A stretch of 59,257 nt of DNA from Streptomyces anulatus (GCF_014650675.1 NZ_BMVK01000002.1:818556-877812); one strand, 5' to 3'; positions 25,201 through 33,752 are shown, numbered from the stretch's first letter. Made by a program: numbers and translations. Notes: generated from the sequence alone by a model not told the origin.

Positions 25201-25729
25201 GGGCGGGGTCGCGCTCTCGTCGGTCAAGACCGTCCTGTACCGCAACGGCAAGAAGCTCGGCCAGAACAGCGACCCGCTGGCGGGCGGAGAGGTCTTCCGG
25301 GTACCGGCCGGCGCGGCCGACTACAGGCTGACGACCTCGGTCAAGCACAGCGCGAAGATCAGCCCGCTCTCCACCCGGGTGGACGCGGCCTGGACGTTCC
25401 GCTCCAAGAAGACCACGTCCACGATGCTGCCCGTCTCCACCGTCCGGTTCACCCCGGCCGTGGGCGCGGACGGCCGGGTCAAGGCGGGCAGGACCGTCTC
25501 GGTGCCGGTGAAGGTCCACGGCGCGGCCGCGGGCAAGAACCTGAAGTCGCTGAAGACGTACGTCAGTTACAACGGCGGCAAGACCTGGAAGAAGGTCACC
25601 GTCAAGAAGGGCAAGATCACCGTCAAGAACCCGGCCAAGGGCAAGGCGATCTCGTTCGCCGCCAAGGTCACCGACAAGAAGGGCAACACCTCGTCGGTGA
25701 AGATCTACAGCGCGTACCTGGGCAAGTAA
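22283..25729 (+). CDS. Large secreted subtilisin-like serine protease
   Basis: An extracellular S8 peptidase of 1148 residues. Seen: export sequence (hydrophobic run at about 38-58, AVA end), a propeptide-like region to about 240, and the catalytic domain with VAVLDTGTDATHPDL (D270), GHGTHVASI (H302) and SGTSMATPHVAG (S481). About 600 residues of beta-rich C-terminal domains follow, ending VTDKKGNTSSVKIYSAYLGK. The start is uncertain: ATG 22283 has no ribosome site. GTG 22379 would begin MRNACIPAVAT and give a shorter, more usual signal peptide. Terminated by the hairpin at 25766. Confidence 0.93.
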   Translation: MNRRAAAVVPASLRTGGTEKPSSSPGGELRRHVRNACIPAVATAVAVALAAGMTSSAVAQPDPRGASGARAQDRSQDGELRQLTLVTGDRVTVDAQGKPVAFRPAKGREHIPVQRMSTKGHTLVIPADAHRLIVSGKLDRRLFDVTELSRPENLRAQRDGLKLIVGYRGKQAATAKAQVRDAGSTEVGRSLRSLNAESLTTPTADAPAIWKALTDRRAGGERVTTAAGIDRVWLDGVRKASLDKSVPQIGAPEAWKAGFTGKGVKIAVLDTGTDATHPDLKGQILAEKNFSAAKDTKDRVGHGTHVASIAAGTGAKSGGKFKGVAPDAKLLAGKVLDDDGYGEDSGILAGMEWAVAQGADIVNLSLGGPDTPEVDPLEAAVDKLSAEKGVLFAIAAGNEGDGAGTVGSPGSANAALTVGAVDDQDKLADFSSRGPRIGDGAVKPDVTAPGVDTTAAIPSDSLIAKEVGENPAGYATISGTSMATPHVAGAAALLKQQHPDWSYSELKGALTASTKPGAYNPFQQGSGRIAVDRAIAQTVVADPVSVSFGVQQWPHTDDEPATEKVTYRNLGTSDVTLDLKVTGTGPSGKPAPAGFFTLGTDRVTVPAGGTAEATLTADTRLGGTADGTYSAYLVATGGGQTVRTAAAVEREEESYEVTVKHLGRDGRPAAYADSTLFRFGAGAGDPFLSPQVVDGTAKIRVPKGTYVVNSTVYDDPDDVTKGADWIAQPKIAITKNTTLTFDARKAKPVNVTVPDAKAKSRLFSPDYVVETATDAVSFGWVMDSPAGMRTLHAGPKITDGSLAQHWSGTWSKGASTEYDIAVGGKVKQLATGYSRKFTAGQLAKVKIAMGASAPKKKGEITAWGNLPTQGGNWATAIEQKLPGTRTLYLSTADKVAWSFDFNQIGPADADGWPTYEANYQIGKEAKYKPGKAYAKTVNTAVFGPLVSKDFGIFREGNEIGGVLPLLADGRGNAGGVALSSVKTVLYRNGKKLGQNSDPLAGGEVFRVPAGAADYRLTTSVKHSAKISPLSTRVDAAWTFRSKKTTSTMLPVSTVRFTPAVGADGRVKAGRTVSVPVKVHGAAAGKNLKSLKTYVSYNGGKTWKKVTVKKGKITVKNPAKGKAISFAAKVTDKKGNTSSVKIYSAYLGK

Positions 25730-25765
25730 CGGGCGCTCGCGGGTAGTTCACCCCGCACACGACGG

Positions 25766-25802
25766 CGGCCCGCCGCACGGATCCTCTCCGTGCGGCGGGC
25801 CG
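25766..25802. terminator. Bidirectional terminator hairpin
   Basis: Perfect 16-bp stem (25766-25781 with 25787-25802) around a 5-base loop, between the convergent protease and Uma2 genes. Confidence 0.9.
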
Positions 25803-25810
25803 TCCGCGTG

Positions 25811-26407
25811 TCAGCTGACCGGGAAGACGCCGGTGTCGAGCACCAGCCCGAACGGCTCGGGAAGGGTCAGTTTCCGCCCGTACTCGACCGTTTCCAGCAC
25901 CCGATACGTACCACCCTCCGGCTCCCCGTACAGCGTCGCGGTCGGACGGCCGGAGTGCCAGGGGTCGAGGAGCAGGAACAGCTCCACCCCTGCCTTGGCG
26001 TAGCCGTTCACCTTGCTGACGCGATCGTGGTTGGCGTTGGAACGGGAGGTGATCTCGGCGACGAGCAGGGCCTCTTCGGCGGGGACGGTGTTGCCCGGCC
26101 CGGAGGCCACCGCACGGGGGGCGACCACGAGGTCGGGGATGTAGATGCCGCCCCGTCCCGGCAGCGAGAGGCCGAGGGTCTGGTAGATCCCCCAGTCCTC
26201 CGGGATGACGGAGTAGAGCCTGCGCTGGAGCAGTTCAGCGGTGGTGTTGTGATCCTTGGACGGCGGCGGCGACACGGTGACGATCTCCTCGATGATCTCC
26301 ACCTTGCAGCCCTCGGGTGCGTCCGTCTCCTCCCAGATCCGGACGATGTCGTCCCAGTCCTGGCCTTGTCCCTGGCCCGGCACGGGTTCGACGGTGAGTG
26401 CGCTCAT
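25811..26407 (-). CDS. Uma2 family endonuclease-like protein
   Basis: A 198-residue protein of the Uma2/DUF820 family, a PD-(D/E)XK nuclease fold very common in actinobacteria. Seen: CKVEIIEEIVTVSPPPSKDHN near the N-terminus, then IYIPDLVVAPRA (the D) and EALLVAEITSRSNANHDRVSKVNGYAKAGV, in which E-I-T and K form the core of the D-ExK pattern. The start is ATG 26407 after GAGGAGACC. Physiological role unknown; these genes are often multicopy in one genome. Confidence 0.85.
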   Translation of the reverse strand: MSALTVEPVPGQGQGQDWDDIVRIWEETDAPEGCKVEIIEEIVTVSPPPSKDHNTTAELLQRRLYSVIPEDWGIYQTLGLSLPGRGGIYIPDLVVAPRAVASGPGNTVPAEEALLVAEITSRSNANHDRVSKVNGYAKAGVELFLLLDPWHSGRPTATLYGEPEGGTYRVLETVEYGRKLTLPEPFGLVLDTGVFPVS

Positions 26408-26504
26408 GGCGGTCTCCTCTATCGGTACGTCACCGAGTCCAGCATGCCGAACGGGACCGGTAGCAGTCCACCGATCCCGTTCACCCATATGGGGAAACCG
26501 CAGG

Positions 26505-27782
26505 TCAGGCGATACGTTCCCGCACCACCGGCAGCGGTGCGAACGACGTGCCGGCCGGGGCGATGTCGTATGCCTCGGGCAGCGCCTTCAGCGCGTAGTC
26601 GAACTTCTCGGGGGTGTCCGTGTGCAGCGTCATCAGGGGCTGGCCCTCGGTGACGGTGTCGCCGGGCTTGGCGTGCAGTTCGACGCCCGCGCCCGCCTGT
26701 ACCGGGTCCTCCTTGCGGGCGCGGCCCGCGCCGAGGCGCCAGGCGGCGACGCCGACGTCGTAGGCGTCCAGGCGGGTCAGCACGCCGGAGGAGCGCGCGG
26801 TCACCACGTGCTGCTCGCGGGCGACCGGGAGCGTGGCGTCCGGGTCGCCGCCCTGGGCGGAGATCATCCGGCGCCAGACGTCCATGGCGGAGCCGTCGGC
26901 GAGGGCCTTCTCCGGGTCGGCGTCCTTGAGTCCGGCGGCGTCCAGCATCTCGCGGGCGAGGGCGAGGGTGAGGTCGACGACGTCCCTCGGGCCGCCGCCG
27001 GCCAGCACCTCGACCGACTCGCGGACCTCCAGCGCGTTGCCCGCGGTGAGGCCGAGCGGGGTGGACATGTCGGTGAGCAGCGCGACCGTGCGCACACCGC
27101 TGTCGGTGCCGAGCGCGACCATGGTGGAGGCCAGTTCGCGGGCGTCCTCGATGGTCTTCATGAAGGCGCCGGAGCCGACCTTGACGTCCAGGACGAGCGC
27201 CCCGGTGCCCTCGGCGATCTTCTTGGACATGATCGAGCTGGCGATCAGCGGGATCGCCTCGACGGTGCCGGTGACGTCGCGCAGCGCGTACAGCTTCTTG
27301 TCGGCGGGGGCCAGTCCGTCACCGGCGGCGCAGATGACCGCGCCGGTGGTGTCGAGGACGTTCAGCATCTCCGCGTTGGAGATGTGGGCCCGCCAGCCGG
27401 GGATGGACTCCAGCTTGTCCAGGGTGCCGCCGGTGTGGCCGAGGCCCCGGCCGCTGAGCTGCGGCACGGCCGCGCCGCAGGCGGCGACCAGCGGGGCGAG
27501 CGGCAGGGTGATCTTGTCGCCGACGCCGCCGGTGGAGTGCTTGTCGGTGGTCGGGCGGGAGAGCGCGTCGAAGTTCATCCGCTCGCCGGAGGCGATCATC
27601 GCGGCGGTCCAGCGGGCGATCTCGGTGCGGTTCATCCCGTTGAGCAGGATCGCCATGGCGAGGGCGGACATCTGCTCGTCGGCGACCTCGCCGCGGGTGT
27701 AGGCGTCGATGACCCAGTCGATCTGCTCGGGGGTCAGCTCGCCTCGGTCCCGCTTGGTGCGGATGACGGAGATGGCGTCCAT
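26505..27782 (-). CDS. deoA: Thymidine phosphorylase
   Basis: Phosphorolyses thymidine and deoxyuridine to the base and 2-deoxyribose 1-phosphate. Seen: 425 residues with the glycosyltransferase-family-3 fold: the N-terminal helical domain, KHSTGGVGDKITLPLAPLVAACG (phosphate site), ISNAEMLNVLDTTGAV (pyrimidine site) and a C-terminal domain ending with HAKPGDTVTEGQPL. The ATG at 27782 has GGAAGGA upstream. It is separated from cdd by a terminator and has its own palindrome operator 3, so it forms a separate unit of the same regulon. Confidence 0.95.
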   Translation of the reverse strand: MDAISVIRTKRDRGELTPEQIDWVIDAYTRGEVADEQMSALAMAILLNGMNRTEIARWTAAMIASGERMNFDALSRPTTDKHSTGGVGDKITLPLAPLVAACGAAVPQLSGRGLGHTGGTLDKLESIPGWRAHISNAEMLNVLDTTGAVICAAGDGLAPADKKLYALRDVTGTVEAIPLIASSIMSKKIAEGTGALVLDVKVGSGAFMKTIEDARELASTMVALGTDSGVRTVALLTDMSTPLGLTAGNALEVRESVEVLAGGGPRDVVDLTLALAREMLDAAGLKDADPEKALADGSAMDVWRRMISAQGGDPDATLPVAREQHVVTARSSGVLTRLDAYDVGVAAWRLGAGRARKEDPVQAGAGVELHAKPGDTVTEGQPLMTLHTDTPEKFDYALKALPEAYDIAPAGTSFAPLPVVRERIA

Positions 27783-27827
27783 GGGAATCCTTCCGGCCGG
27801 GTGCGTACGCAAGAGTCCGAACTGACT

Positions 27828-27839
27828 CTACGCGCATAG
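27828..27839. promoter_or_regulatory. Nucleoside-regulon operator 3 (deoA)
   Basis: CTACGCGCATAG, one mismatch to the consensus, extended on both sides to CTCTACGCGCATAGAG. It lies 46 bases upstream of the deoA start, between that gene and the cdd terminator. Confidence 0.75.
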
Positions 27840-27851
27840 AGAGAGGGAAGA

Positions 27852-27887
27852 GCGGTGGCCCTTCCGCGAAAGGGGAAGGGCCACCGC
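27852..27887 (-). terminator. Terminator of the ABC-cdd operon
   Basis: Perfect 14-bp stem: GCGGTGGCCCTTCC (27852-27865) with GGAAGGGCCACCGC (27874-27887), 15 bases after the cdd stop. Confidence 0.88.
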
Positions 27888-27902
27888 CGAGAAGTACGGG
27901 GT

Positions 27903-28331
27903 TCAGCCGAGGTGCTGCGGGCCGAACGACTGGGGCAGCATCTCGTCCAGCGTGCGCCGCCCGTCGGGCGTCTCCAGGAGCAGCTCCGGGCCGCCGAACT
28001 CGTACAGCAGCTGCCGGCACCTGCCGCACGGCACCAGGATCGCCCCGGTGCCGTCCACACAGGTGAAGTGGGTCAGCCGCCCGCCGCCGGTGGCCTGGAG
28101 CGTGGAGACCAGACCGCACTCGGCGCAGAGCGAGAGGCCGTAACTGGCGTTCTCCACGTTGCAGCCGGTGATCGTGCGGCCGTCGTCCACCCGGGCGGCG
28201 ACACCGACCGGGAAGCCCGAGTAGGGGGCGTACGCACGGGACATGGCGTCCCGGGCCGCGACCCGCAGGGCCTCCCAGTCGGCCTCGCCGAATGCGTCGG
28301 AGGACGTGCCTCCGGCGGCGGGCGGCGTCAC
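27903..28331 (-). CDS. cdd: Cytidine deaminase
   Basis: Deaminates cytidine and deoxycytidine to uridine and deoxyuridine, making them substrates for DeoA. Seen: 142 residues with zinc motifs CNVENASYG and CAECG, and the pair PCGRCRQ; the AYAPYSGFPVG substrate motif is intact. The GTG start overlaps the upstream permease stop (GTGA). It is the last gene of the nucleoside transporter operon. Confidence 0.95.
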   Translation of the reverse strand: MTPPAAGGTSSDAFGEADWEALRVAARDAMSRAYAPYSGFPVGVAARVDDGRTITGCNVENASYGLSLCAECGLVSTLQATGGGRLTHFTCVDGTGAILVPCGRCRQLLYEFGGPELLLETPDGRRTLDEMLPQSFGPQHLG

Positions 28332-29593
28332 TTGCCCTCGCCCTTGCGGTACGGCACGCCGTCCGCCTTGGGCATCCGCAGCCGCTGCGCGGAGAGCGAG
28401 AGGACCAGGAGCGTCGTGACGTACGGGGCGGCGTCGACGAACTGGCTCGGCACCTGGTCGGTCAGGAAGTACCAGGTGAACAGCAGCGCCGAGACGGCCG
28501 CCGAGATCACCGCGGCGACGTACTTCTTCCGGTACAGCTGCCAGAACACCGCGATGACCAGCAGGATCGCCAGCAGGAGCAGCATCGCGTGGACGTTCTC
28601 CGCACCGCCGCGCAGCTTGAGGCTGTCGGTGAAGCCGAAGAGCCCGGCGCCCAGCGCCATGCCGCCCGGCATCCAGTTGCCGAAGATCATCGCGGCGAGG
28701 CCGATGTAGCCGCGGCCGCCGGTCTGGCCCTCCTGGTAGATGCCGGTGGCGACGATCGCGAGGAACGCGCCGCCCAGGCCCGCCAGACCGCCGGAGACCG
28801 TGACGGCGATGTACTTGTACTTGTACACGTTGACGCCGAGGGTCTCGGCGGCCACCGGGGACTCGCCGCAGGAGCGCAGCCGCAGCCCGAACGGCGTGCG
28901 CCACAGGATCCACCAGGTGGCGGGGATCAGCAGCAGGGCGACGACGGTCAGCAGGGAGAGCCCGGTGACCAGGCCGCCGAGGATGCCCGCGATGTCGGAG
29001 ATCAGGAACCAGTGCTGTTGTTGCAGGTCCTGCAACCAGTCCGAGAGCCCTGGGATGGTGATCTTGTCGATCGGATCGATGCGCGGGGACTGCTTGGAGG
29101 AGCCGCCCTGGATGCCGTCGAAGGCGAAGTTGGAGAGGTAGCGGGTGACGCCGACGGCGAGGATGTTGATGGCCACACCGGAGACGATGTGGTTCACGCC
29201 GAAGGTGACGGTGATGACCGCGTGCAGCAGGCCGCCGAGGCAGCCGCCGAGGATGCCGAAGAGGACACCGACCCACGGGCCCCACTGGAACCCGGCCCAG
29301 GCGCCGAACCAGGTGCCCAGGACCATCATGCCTTCGAGGCCGATGTTGACGACGCCCGCGCGCTCGGCCCACAGGCCGCCGAGCCCGGCGAGGCCGATCG
29401 GGACGGCCAGTTCCAGGGCTCCGGCGACCTGGCCGACCGAGGTGACGTCGTTGGCGCCGCTGATGAGGCGCACCAGGGAGACCAGGGCGAGCGCGCCCGC
29501 GATGATCAGGAGGACGACGGGCAGGGAGAGCTTGCGGCGGCCGCCGCCCTTGGTGGGGGCGACGCGTGCGGCGGTGGCTTTGCTCGTGCTCAC
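28328..29593 (-). CDS. Nucleoside ABC transporter permease 2
   Basis: A 421-residue permease of the BMP-linked ribose/nucleoside (YufQ-like) group. Seen: about nine to ten helices, with the conserved LGGLWAERAGVVNIGLEGMMVLG, written here as GGLWAERAGVV plus NIGLEGMMVLG, and SVAGGLAGLGGAFL-like VSGGLAGLGGAFLAI. The GTG start overlaps the stop of permease 1 by 4 bases, and its own stop overlaps cdd by 4 bases. It forms the membrane channel together with permease 1. Confidence 0.92.
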   Translation of the reverse strand: MSTSKATAARVAPTKGGGRRKLSLPVVLLIIAGALALVSLVRLISGANDVTSVGQVAGALELAVPIGLAGLGGLWAERAGVVNIGLEGMMVLGTWFGAWAGFQWGPWVGVLFGILGGCLGGLLHAVITVTFGVNHIVSGVAINILAVGVTRYLSNFAFDGIQGGSSKQSPRIDPIDKITIPGLSDWLQDLQQQHWFLISDIAGILGGLVTGLSLLTVVALLLIPATWWILWRTPFGLRLRSCGESPVAAETLGVNVYKYKYIAVTVSGGLAGLGGAFLAIVATGIYQEGQTGGRGYIGLAAMIFGNWMPGGMALGAGLFGFTDSLKLRGGAENVHAMLLLLAILLVIAVFWQLYRKKYVAAVISAAVSALLFTWYFLTDQVPSQFVDAAPYVTTLLVLSLSAQRLRMPKADGVPYRKGEGK

Positions 29594-30708
29594 AGGGCCG
29601 CCTCCTTCTCGGTCTTGATGGCATGGCCGGCGGCGAGCTCCTCGCCGACCTTCTGCTGCTGGCGGCGGATGCCGTACCGGCGGACCAGCTCGTAGGAGAC
29701 GACGACCGAGATCACGATCAGGCCCTGCATGATCGTGGCGATCTCCTTCTCGTACCCGTACTGGTCGAGCGAGGCCGACGACTTGTCCAGGAAGGCGATC
29801 AGCAGGGCGCTGAAGGCGATGCCGAGCGGGTTGTTGCGGCCCAGCAGCGCGATGGTGATGCCGGTGAAGCCGATACCCGTGGGGAAGTCGAGGCTGTAGG
29901 TGTGGGTGTCGCCGAGCAGGGTCGGCATACCGGCCAGGCCCGCGACCGCACCGGAGATCAGCATCGAGGTGAGGATCATCTTCTTGGCGTCCACACCGGA
30001 CGCCTGGGCGGCGCTCTCGCTGGCGCCGGTGGCGCGCAGGTCGAAGCCGAACCGGGTGTGGTTCAGCACGAACCAGTACAGGAGGCCGCAGCCCGCGGCG
30101 ACGAACGTGAAGCCGTAGATCTCCCCGGCCTGGTCGCCCATCGGCAGCCCCGGGAACCAGCCGGACTCGGCGATCTCACCGGTGGTCAGGTTGTTGGATC
30201 CCGCGGGCTGCTCGCCGAAGTTCTTCGGCAGGATCAGCCAGGCGACCAGGGCGGTGGCGATCGAGTTGAGCATGATCGTCGAGACGACCTCGCTCACCCC
30301 GCGGGTGGTCTTGAGGAAGCCCGCGATGCCCGCCCAGAACGCGCCCACGAGCATCGCGACGATCACGATCAGCGCGATGTGCAGCGGCCCCGGCAGGCTG
30401 ACGCTCGCGCCGACCAGCGCGGCCATCATGGCGGCGAGGCGGTACTGCCCGTCGACGCCGATGTTGAAGAGGTTCATCCGGAAGCCGACGGCCACGGCGA
30501 GTGCGGCGAGGTAGTACGTACCGGCCTGGTTGACGATCAGGACCTGTACGTCGACGTAGCTGGCCGACTCGAACATGATCCGGTACGGCTCGAAGGGGTT
30601 CCGGCCGGAGGCGAGCAGCACCACGGTCGTCAGCGCGAGGGCGACGACCAGGGCGAGCACCGGGCCGGCGAAGCCCAGGATCAGCCGGTCCTTGTCGAAT
30701 TTCTTCAT
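29590..30708 (-). CDS. Nucleoside ABC transporter permease 1
   Basis: A 372-residue permease of the BMP transporter family (YufP-like). Seen: about ten helices, the motif MNLFNIGVDGQYRLAA, TRGVSEVVSTIMLN and the cytoplasmic loop VDAKKMILTSMLISG that contacts the ATPase. The ATG overlaps the ATPase stop by 4 bases (ATGA). The open frame continues into the ATPase gene but homology begins at MKKFDKDR. Confidence 0.92.
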   Translation of the reverse strand: MKKFDKDRLILGFAGPVLALVVALALTTVVLLASGRNPFEPYRIMFESASYVDVQVLIVNQAGTYYLAALAVAVGFRMNLFNIGVDGQYRLAAMMAALVGASVSLPGPLHIALIVIVAMLVGAFWAGIAGFLKTTRGVSEVVSTIMLNSIATALVAWLILPKNFGEQPAGSNNLTTGEIAESGWFPGLPMGDQAGEIYGFTFVAAGCGLLYWFVLNHTRFGFDLRATGASESAAQASGVDAKKMILTSMLISGAVAGLAGMPTLLGDTHTYSLDFPTGIGFTGITIALLGRNNPLGIAFSALLIAFLDKSSASLDQYGYEKEIATIMQGLIVISVVVSYELVRRYGIRRQQQKVGEELAAGHAIKTEKEAAL

Positions 30709-32264
30709 CGGGCCTCGTCCTCCGGGCTTTCGAGGTGACCGGTGGCGGCGCCGGTCATGGCCGAGCCCAGTTCCTCCGGGGTGATGGTGGCCGGGTCGGC
30801 GTCGGCGACCAGTCGGCCGCGGTACATGACGCGCAGGGTGTCGGAGAGCCCGATCAGTTCGTCCAGGTCGGCCGAGATCAGCAGGACGGCCAGCCCTTCG
30901 CGGCGGGCCTCGCGGATCTGGTCCCAGATCTGCGCCTGCGCGCCGACGTCCACGCCACGGGTGGGGTGGGCGGCGATCAGGAGCTTGGGCGCGTGGCTCA
31001 TCTCGCGGCCGACGATCAGCTTCTGCTGGTTGCCGCCGGAGAGGGAGGCCGCGGTGACCTCGATGCCGGGGGTGCGCACGTCGTACTCGCGCACGATCCG
31101 CTCGGTGTCGGCGCGGGCCGCCTTGTTGTCCAGCAGCCAGCCGCGGCTGTTGGGCTTCTCGGTGACGTGGCCGAGGATGCGGTTCTCCCACAGCGGGGCG
31201 TCCAGCAGGACGCCGTGGCGGTGGCGGTCCTCGGGGATGTACCCGATGCCGGCCTCGCGCCGCTTGCGGGTGGGGACCTGCGAGATGTCGTCCTGGTCGA
31301 GGGTGATCACCCCGCCGTCCGGGATGCGCATGCCGATCAGGGCCTCGATCAGCTCGGTCTGCCCGTTGCCCTCGACCCCGGCGATGCCGAGGACCTCGCC
31401 CTGGTGGATGGTGAGGTCGATGCCGGCGAGCACGTCGCGGACGGTGCCGTCGGGGTCGGTGACCGTGAGCGCCAGGTCCCGGACGCGCAGCATCGGCACG
31501 TCGGTGACGGTGGACTCGCGGGTCTCCGGCGAGGGCAGCTCGCTGCCGACCATCAGCTCGGCGAGCTGCTTGGTCGTGGTGGACGCCGGGTCGGCGGTGC
31601 CCACGGTCGTGCCGCGACGGATCACCGTGATGTCGTCGGCGACGGAGAGCACCTCGCCCAGCTTGTGCGAGATGAAGATGACGGTCAGGCCCTCGGCCTT
31701 GAGCTCGCGCAGGTTGGCGAAGAGCGCGTCGACCTCCTGCGGTACGAGGACCGCGGTCGGCTCGTCCAGGATCAGGATGCGGGCGCCCCGGTAGAGGACC
31801 TTGAGGATCTCCACGCGCTGCCGGTCGGCGACCCCGAGGTCCTCCACGAGCGCGTCGGGCCGGATGCCCAGGCCGTACGCGTCGGAGATCTCCTTGATCT
31901 TCTTCCGGGCGCCGGAGCCGATGCCGTACAGCTTCTCGCCGCCCAGGACGACGTTCTCCAGGACGGTGAAGTTGTCGGCGAGCATGAAGTGCTGGTGCAC
32001 CATGCCGATGCCCCGCTCGATGGCGTCGCCCGGGTTGGAGAACGAGACCTGCTCGCCGTTGATCGCGATGGTGCCCTCGTCCGGCTTCTGCATGCCGTAG
32101 AGGATCTTCATCAGGGTGGACTTGCCGGCGCCGTTCTCACCGACGAGGGCATGGACCGTGCCCTTGCCGATCGTGATGTCGATGTCGTGGTTGGCGACGA
32201 CGCCGGGGAAGCGCTTGGTGATGCCGTGCAGTTCTACGGCAGGGGGACTGCTGGACGCGTTGAT
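30705..32264 (-). CDS. Nucleoside ABC transporter ATP-binding protein; non-canonical start
   Basis: A two-ATPase-domain protein (YufO/RbsA type) of about 519 residues that drives nucleoside uptake. Seen: first Walker A GENGAGKST just upstream of MKILYGMQ, signature LGVADRQRVEILKVL, Walker B ARILILDEPT, and second domain with GVEGNGQTEL and the signature LSGGNQQK. Homology continues upstream to VELHGITKRFPGV. No ATG, GTG or TTG occurs between the upstream stop (a TAG inside the operator) and Walker A. AAGGAG lies eight bases before an ATC codon at 32264, which I take as the probable start (AUC). A CTG at 32231 is the alternative, without a ribosome site. Confidence 0.8.
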   Translation of the reverse strand: MNASSSPPAVELHGITKRFPGVVANHDIDITIGKGTVHALVGENGAGKSTLMKILYGMQKPDEGTIAINGEQVSFSNPGDAIERGIGMVHQHFMLADNFTVLENVVLGGEKLYGIGSGARKKIKEISDAYGLGIRPDALVEDLGVADRQRVEILKVLYRGARILILDEPTAVLVPQEVDALFANLRELKAEGLTVIFISHKLGEVLSVADDITVIRRGTTVGTADPASTTTKQLAELMVGSELPSPETRESTVTDVPMLRVRDLALTVTDPDGTVRDVLAGIDLTIHQGEVLGIAGVEGNGQTELIEALIGMRIPDGGVITLDQDDISQVPTRKRREAGIGYIPEDRHRHGVLLDAPLWENRILGHVTEKPNSRGWLLDNKAARADTERIVREYDVRTPGIEVTAASLSGGNQQKLIVGREMSHAPKLLIAAHPTRGVDVGAQAQIWDQIREARREGLAVLLISADLDELIGLSDTLRVMYRGRLVADADPATITPEELGSAMTGAATGHLESPEDEAR

Positions 32265-32354
32265 GACGCACTCTCCTTGGCCGGACAGGAGCGGGGGCGG
32301 AGGGGCTGAGGGGCTCTGGGGGGCGGGGGTGAAGTTATCGCGCCGGAGGGCTGT

Positions 32355-32366
32355 CTACACGCGTAG
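32355..32366. promoter_or_regulatory. Nucleoside-regulon operator 4 (ABC operon)
   Basis: CTACACGCGTAG, one mismatch to the consensus, 91 bases upstream of the probable ATPase start. Confidence 0.7.
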
Positions 32367-32544
32367 CGCTGCCGAATCGTGAAACACAGGTGCACGTCAC
32401 AGTCCGGACGCGGGGTCCGGACCGGGTGGGAGAGCACTGCGAGAGGCGGATCTTCTTCGGGTGGTACTGCGGAAGTTCGGGTGATGCCGCGGTGGTTCGC
32501 GTACCGCGACGGGGAGCCTGTCCGTCCGGCGGGGATGGGCCCGC

Positions 32545-32593
32545 GGCCCTGTCCGTCCACCGGCCGGAGTGCGGCGCGGGGACGGACAGGGCC
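32545..32593 (-). terminator. Terminator of the BMP lipoprotein gene
   Basis: Perfect 14-bp stem: GGCCCTGTCCGTCC (32545-32558) with GGACGGACAGGGCC (32580-32593), 49 bases past the stop. The 21-base loop itself contains CCGGCCGG. Confidence 0.85.
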
Positions 32594-32642
32594 TTGGGGA
32601 AACCAGCCGTACGGCAGGAGGCTCCGAGCTGCTTACGGAGCG

Positions 32643-33692
32643 TTACGGAGCGGTCTTGACGGTGATCTTGCCGTCGATGATCTCCTGCTTGGCCTTGTCG
32701 ACGGCCGCGATGACGTCGGTCATCTTGACGAACGCCGGGTTGGACATCGACAGGCCGACGCCGTCCTTGTCCAGGCCGTAGCGGATCTCACCGGTGGTCG
32801 GCTTGCCGTCCTGGACCGACTTGATCAGGTTGAACACCGAGTCCTCGACGTCCTTGGTGACCGAGGTCAGGATGGACTCCTTGTAGGCCGCGAGGCCCTT
32901 CTGCTTGTACTGGTCGGAGTCGACGCCGATGTTCCACTTGCCGGCCTTGGAGGCGGCCTCGATGGCACCGGAACCGGCCAGACCGGCGGCCGAGTAGATC
33001 ACGTCGGCCTTCTTGTCGAGCTGGCCCTGGGCGGCGGCCTTGCCGAGGTCGGGCTTGGAGAAGCCGTCGAAGTTCGGCGGCTGGGTCAGGTACTGCGGGA
33101 GGACCTTGACCGAGGGGTCGGTGTCCTTGGCGCCCTGGATGAAGCCCGCCTCGAACTTCTTGATCAGCGGGGTCTCGACACCGCCGATGAAGCCGATCGT
33201 CTTCGTCTTGGTGACCTTGGCGGCGGCGACGCCGGCGAGGTAGGAGCCCTGCTCCTCGTTGAAGACGATGTTGGCGATGTTGTCGCCGGTCACCGAGGCG
33301 TCGTCGATGATGCCGAAGGTGGTCTTCGGGAACTTCGGCGCGACCTTCTTGATCGCGGGGGCGTAGGCGAAGCCGACGCCGATCACCGGGTTGTTGCCGG
33401 CGCGGGCCAGCTCGGTGAGGCGCTGGACCTTGTCCGCGTCACCCTCACCGTCGGAGGGCTCGGCCTCGCTGCCCTGGACGTCGAGTTCCTTCTCCGCCTT
33501 GGCGAGTCCGGCGTAGGCGGCGTCGTTGAACGACTGGTCGCCGCGGCCGCCGATGTCGTACGCGATGGCGGCCTTGTCGCCGCCCGAGTCGGAACCGGCG
33601 TCCGACGATGATTTTCCGCCACAGGCGGTGACACTGAGAGCAAGCGCCGCAGACGCAATGCCCACGGTGGTGATCCTGGTGATCCGGCGCAA
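32643..33692 (-). CDS. BMP family nucleoside-binding lipoprotein
   Basis: The substrate-binding lipoprotein of the nucleoside ABC transporter, 349 residues, anchored outside the membrane. Seen: a basic N-terminus, a lipobox LSVTAC with C24, and a Ser/Asp/Gly-rich spacer. The Bmp domain follows: IAYDIGGRGDQSFNDAAYAG, VIGVGFAYAPAIKKVAPKFPKT, FNEEQGSYLAGVAAA, and KTIGFIGGVETPLIKKFEAGF. Family members bind purine or pyrimidine nucleosides. It is transcribed on its own, with operator 5 upstream and a terminator before the ATPase gene, allowing more binding protein than transporter. Confidence 0.94.
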   Translation of the reverse strand: MRRITRITTVGIASAALALSVTACGGKSSSDAGSDSGGDKAAIAYDIGGRGDQSFNDAAYAGLAKAEKELDVQGSEAEPSDGEGDADKVQRLTELARAGNNPVIGVGFAYAPAIKKVAPKFPKTTFGIIDDASVTGDNIANIVFNEEQGSYLAGVAAAKVTKTKTIGFIGGVETPLIKKFEAGFIQGAKDTDPSVKVLPQYLTQPPNFDGFSKPDLGKAAAQGQLDKKADVIYSAAGLAGSGAIEAASKAGKWNIGVDSDQYKQKGLAAYKESILTSVTKDVEDSVFNLIKSVQDGKPTTGEIRYGLDKDGVGLSMSNPAFVKMTDVIAAVDKAKQEIIDGKITVKTAP

Positions 33693-33752
33693 GGGAAGGC
33701 TCCTTCAAACCTGACCGAAGCGCCTCTTCCGGCGCTGGTTTCGCGGCGATCG

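Larger units (their letters stand above)
32265..32642. other. Leader and intergenic region of the ABC operon
   Basis: The 378 bases between the ATPase and BMP genes hold the ATPase leader, operator 4 and the BMP terminator. The rest (about 32367-32544) shows no gene or repeat. Confidence 0.6.

Noticed and set aside
21689..25519. 1276-codon minus-strand frame across the subtilase
   Set aside because: Antisense shadow of the protease, which has all three catalytic motifs.
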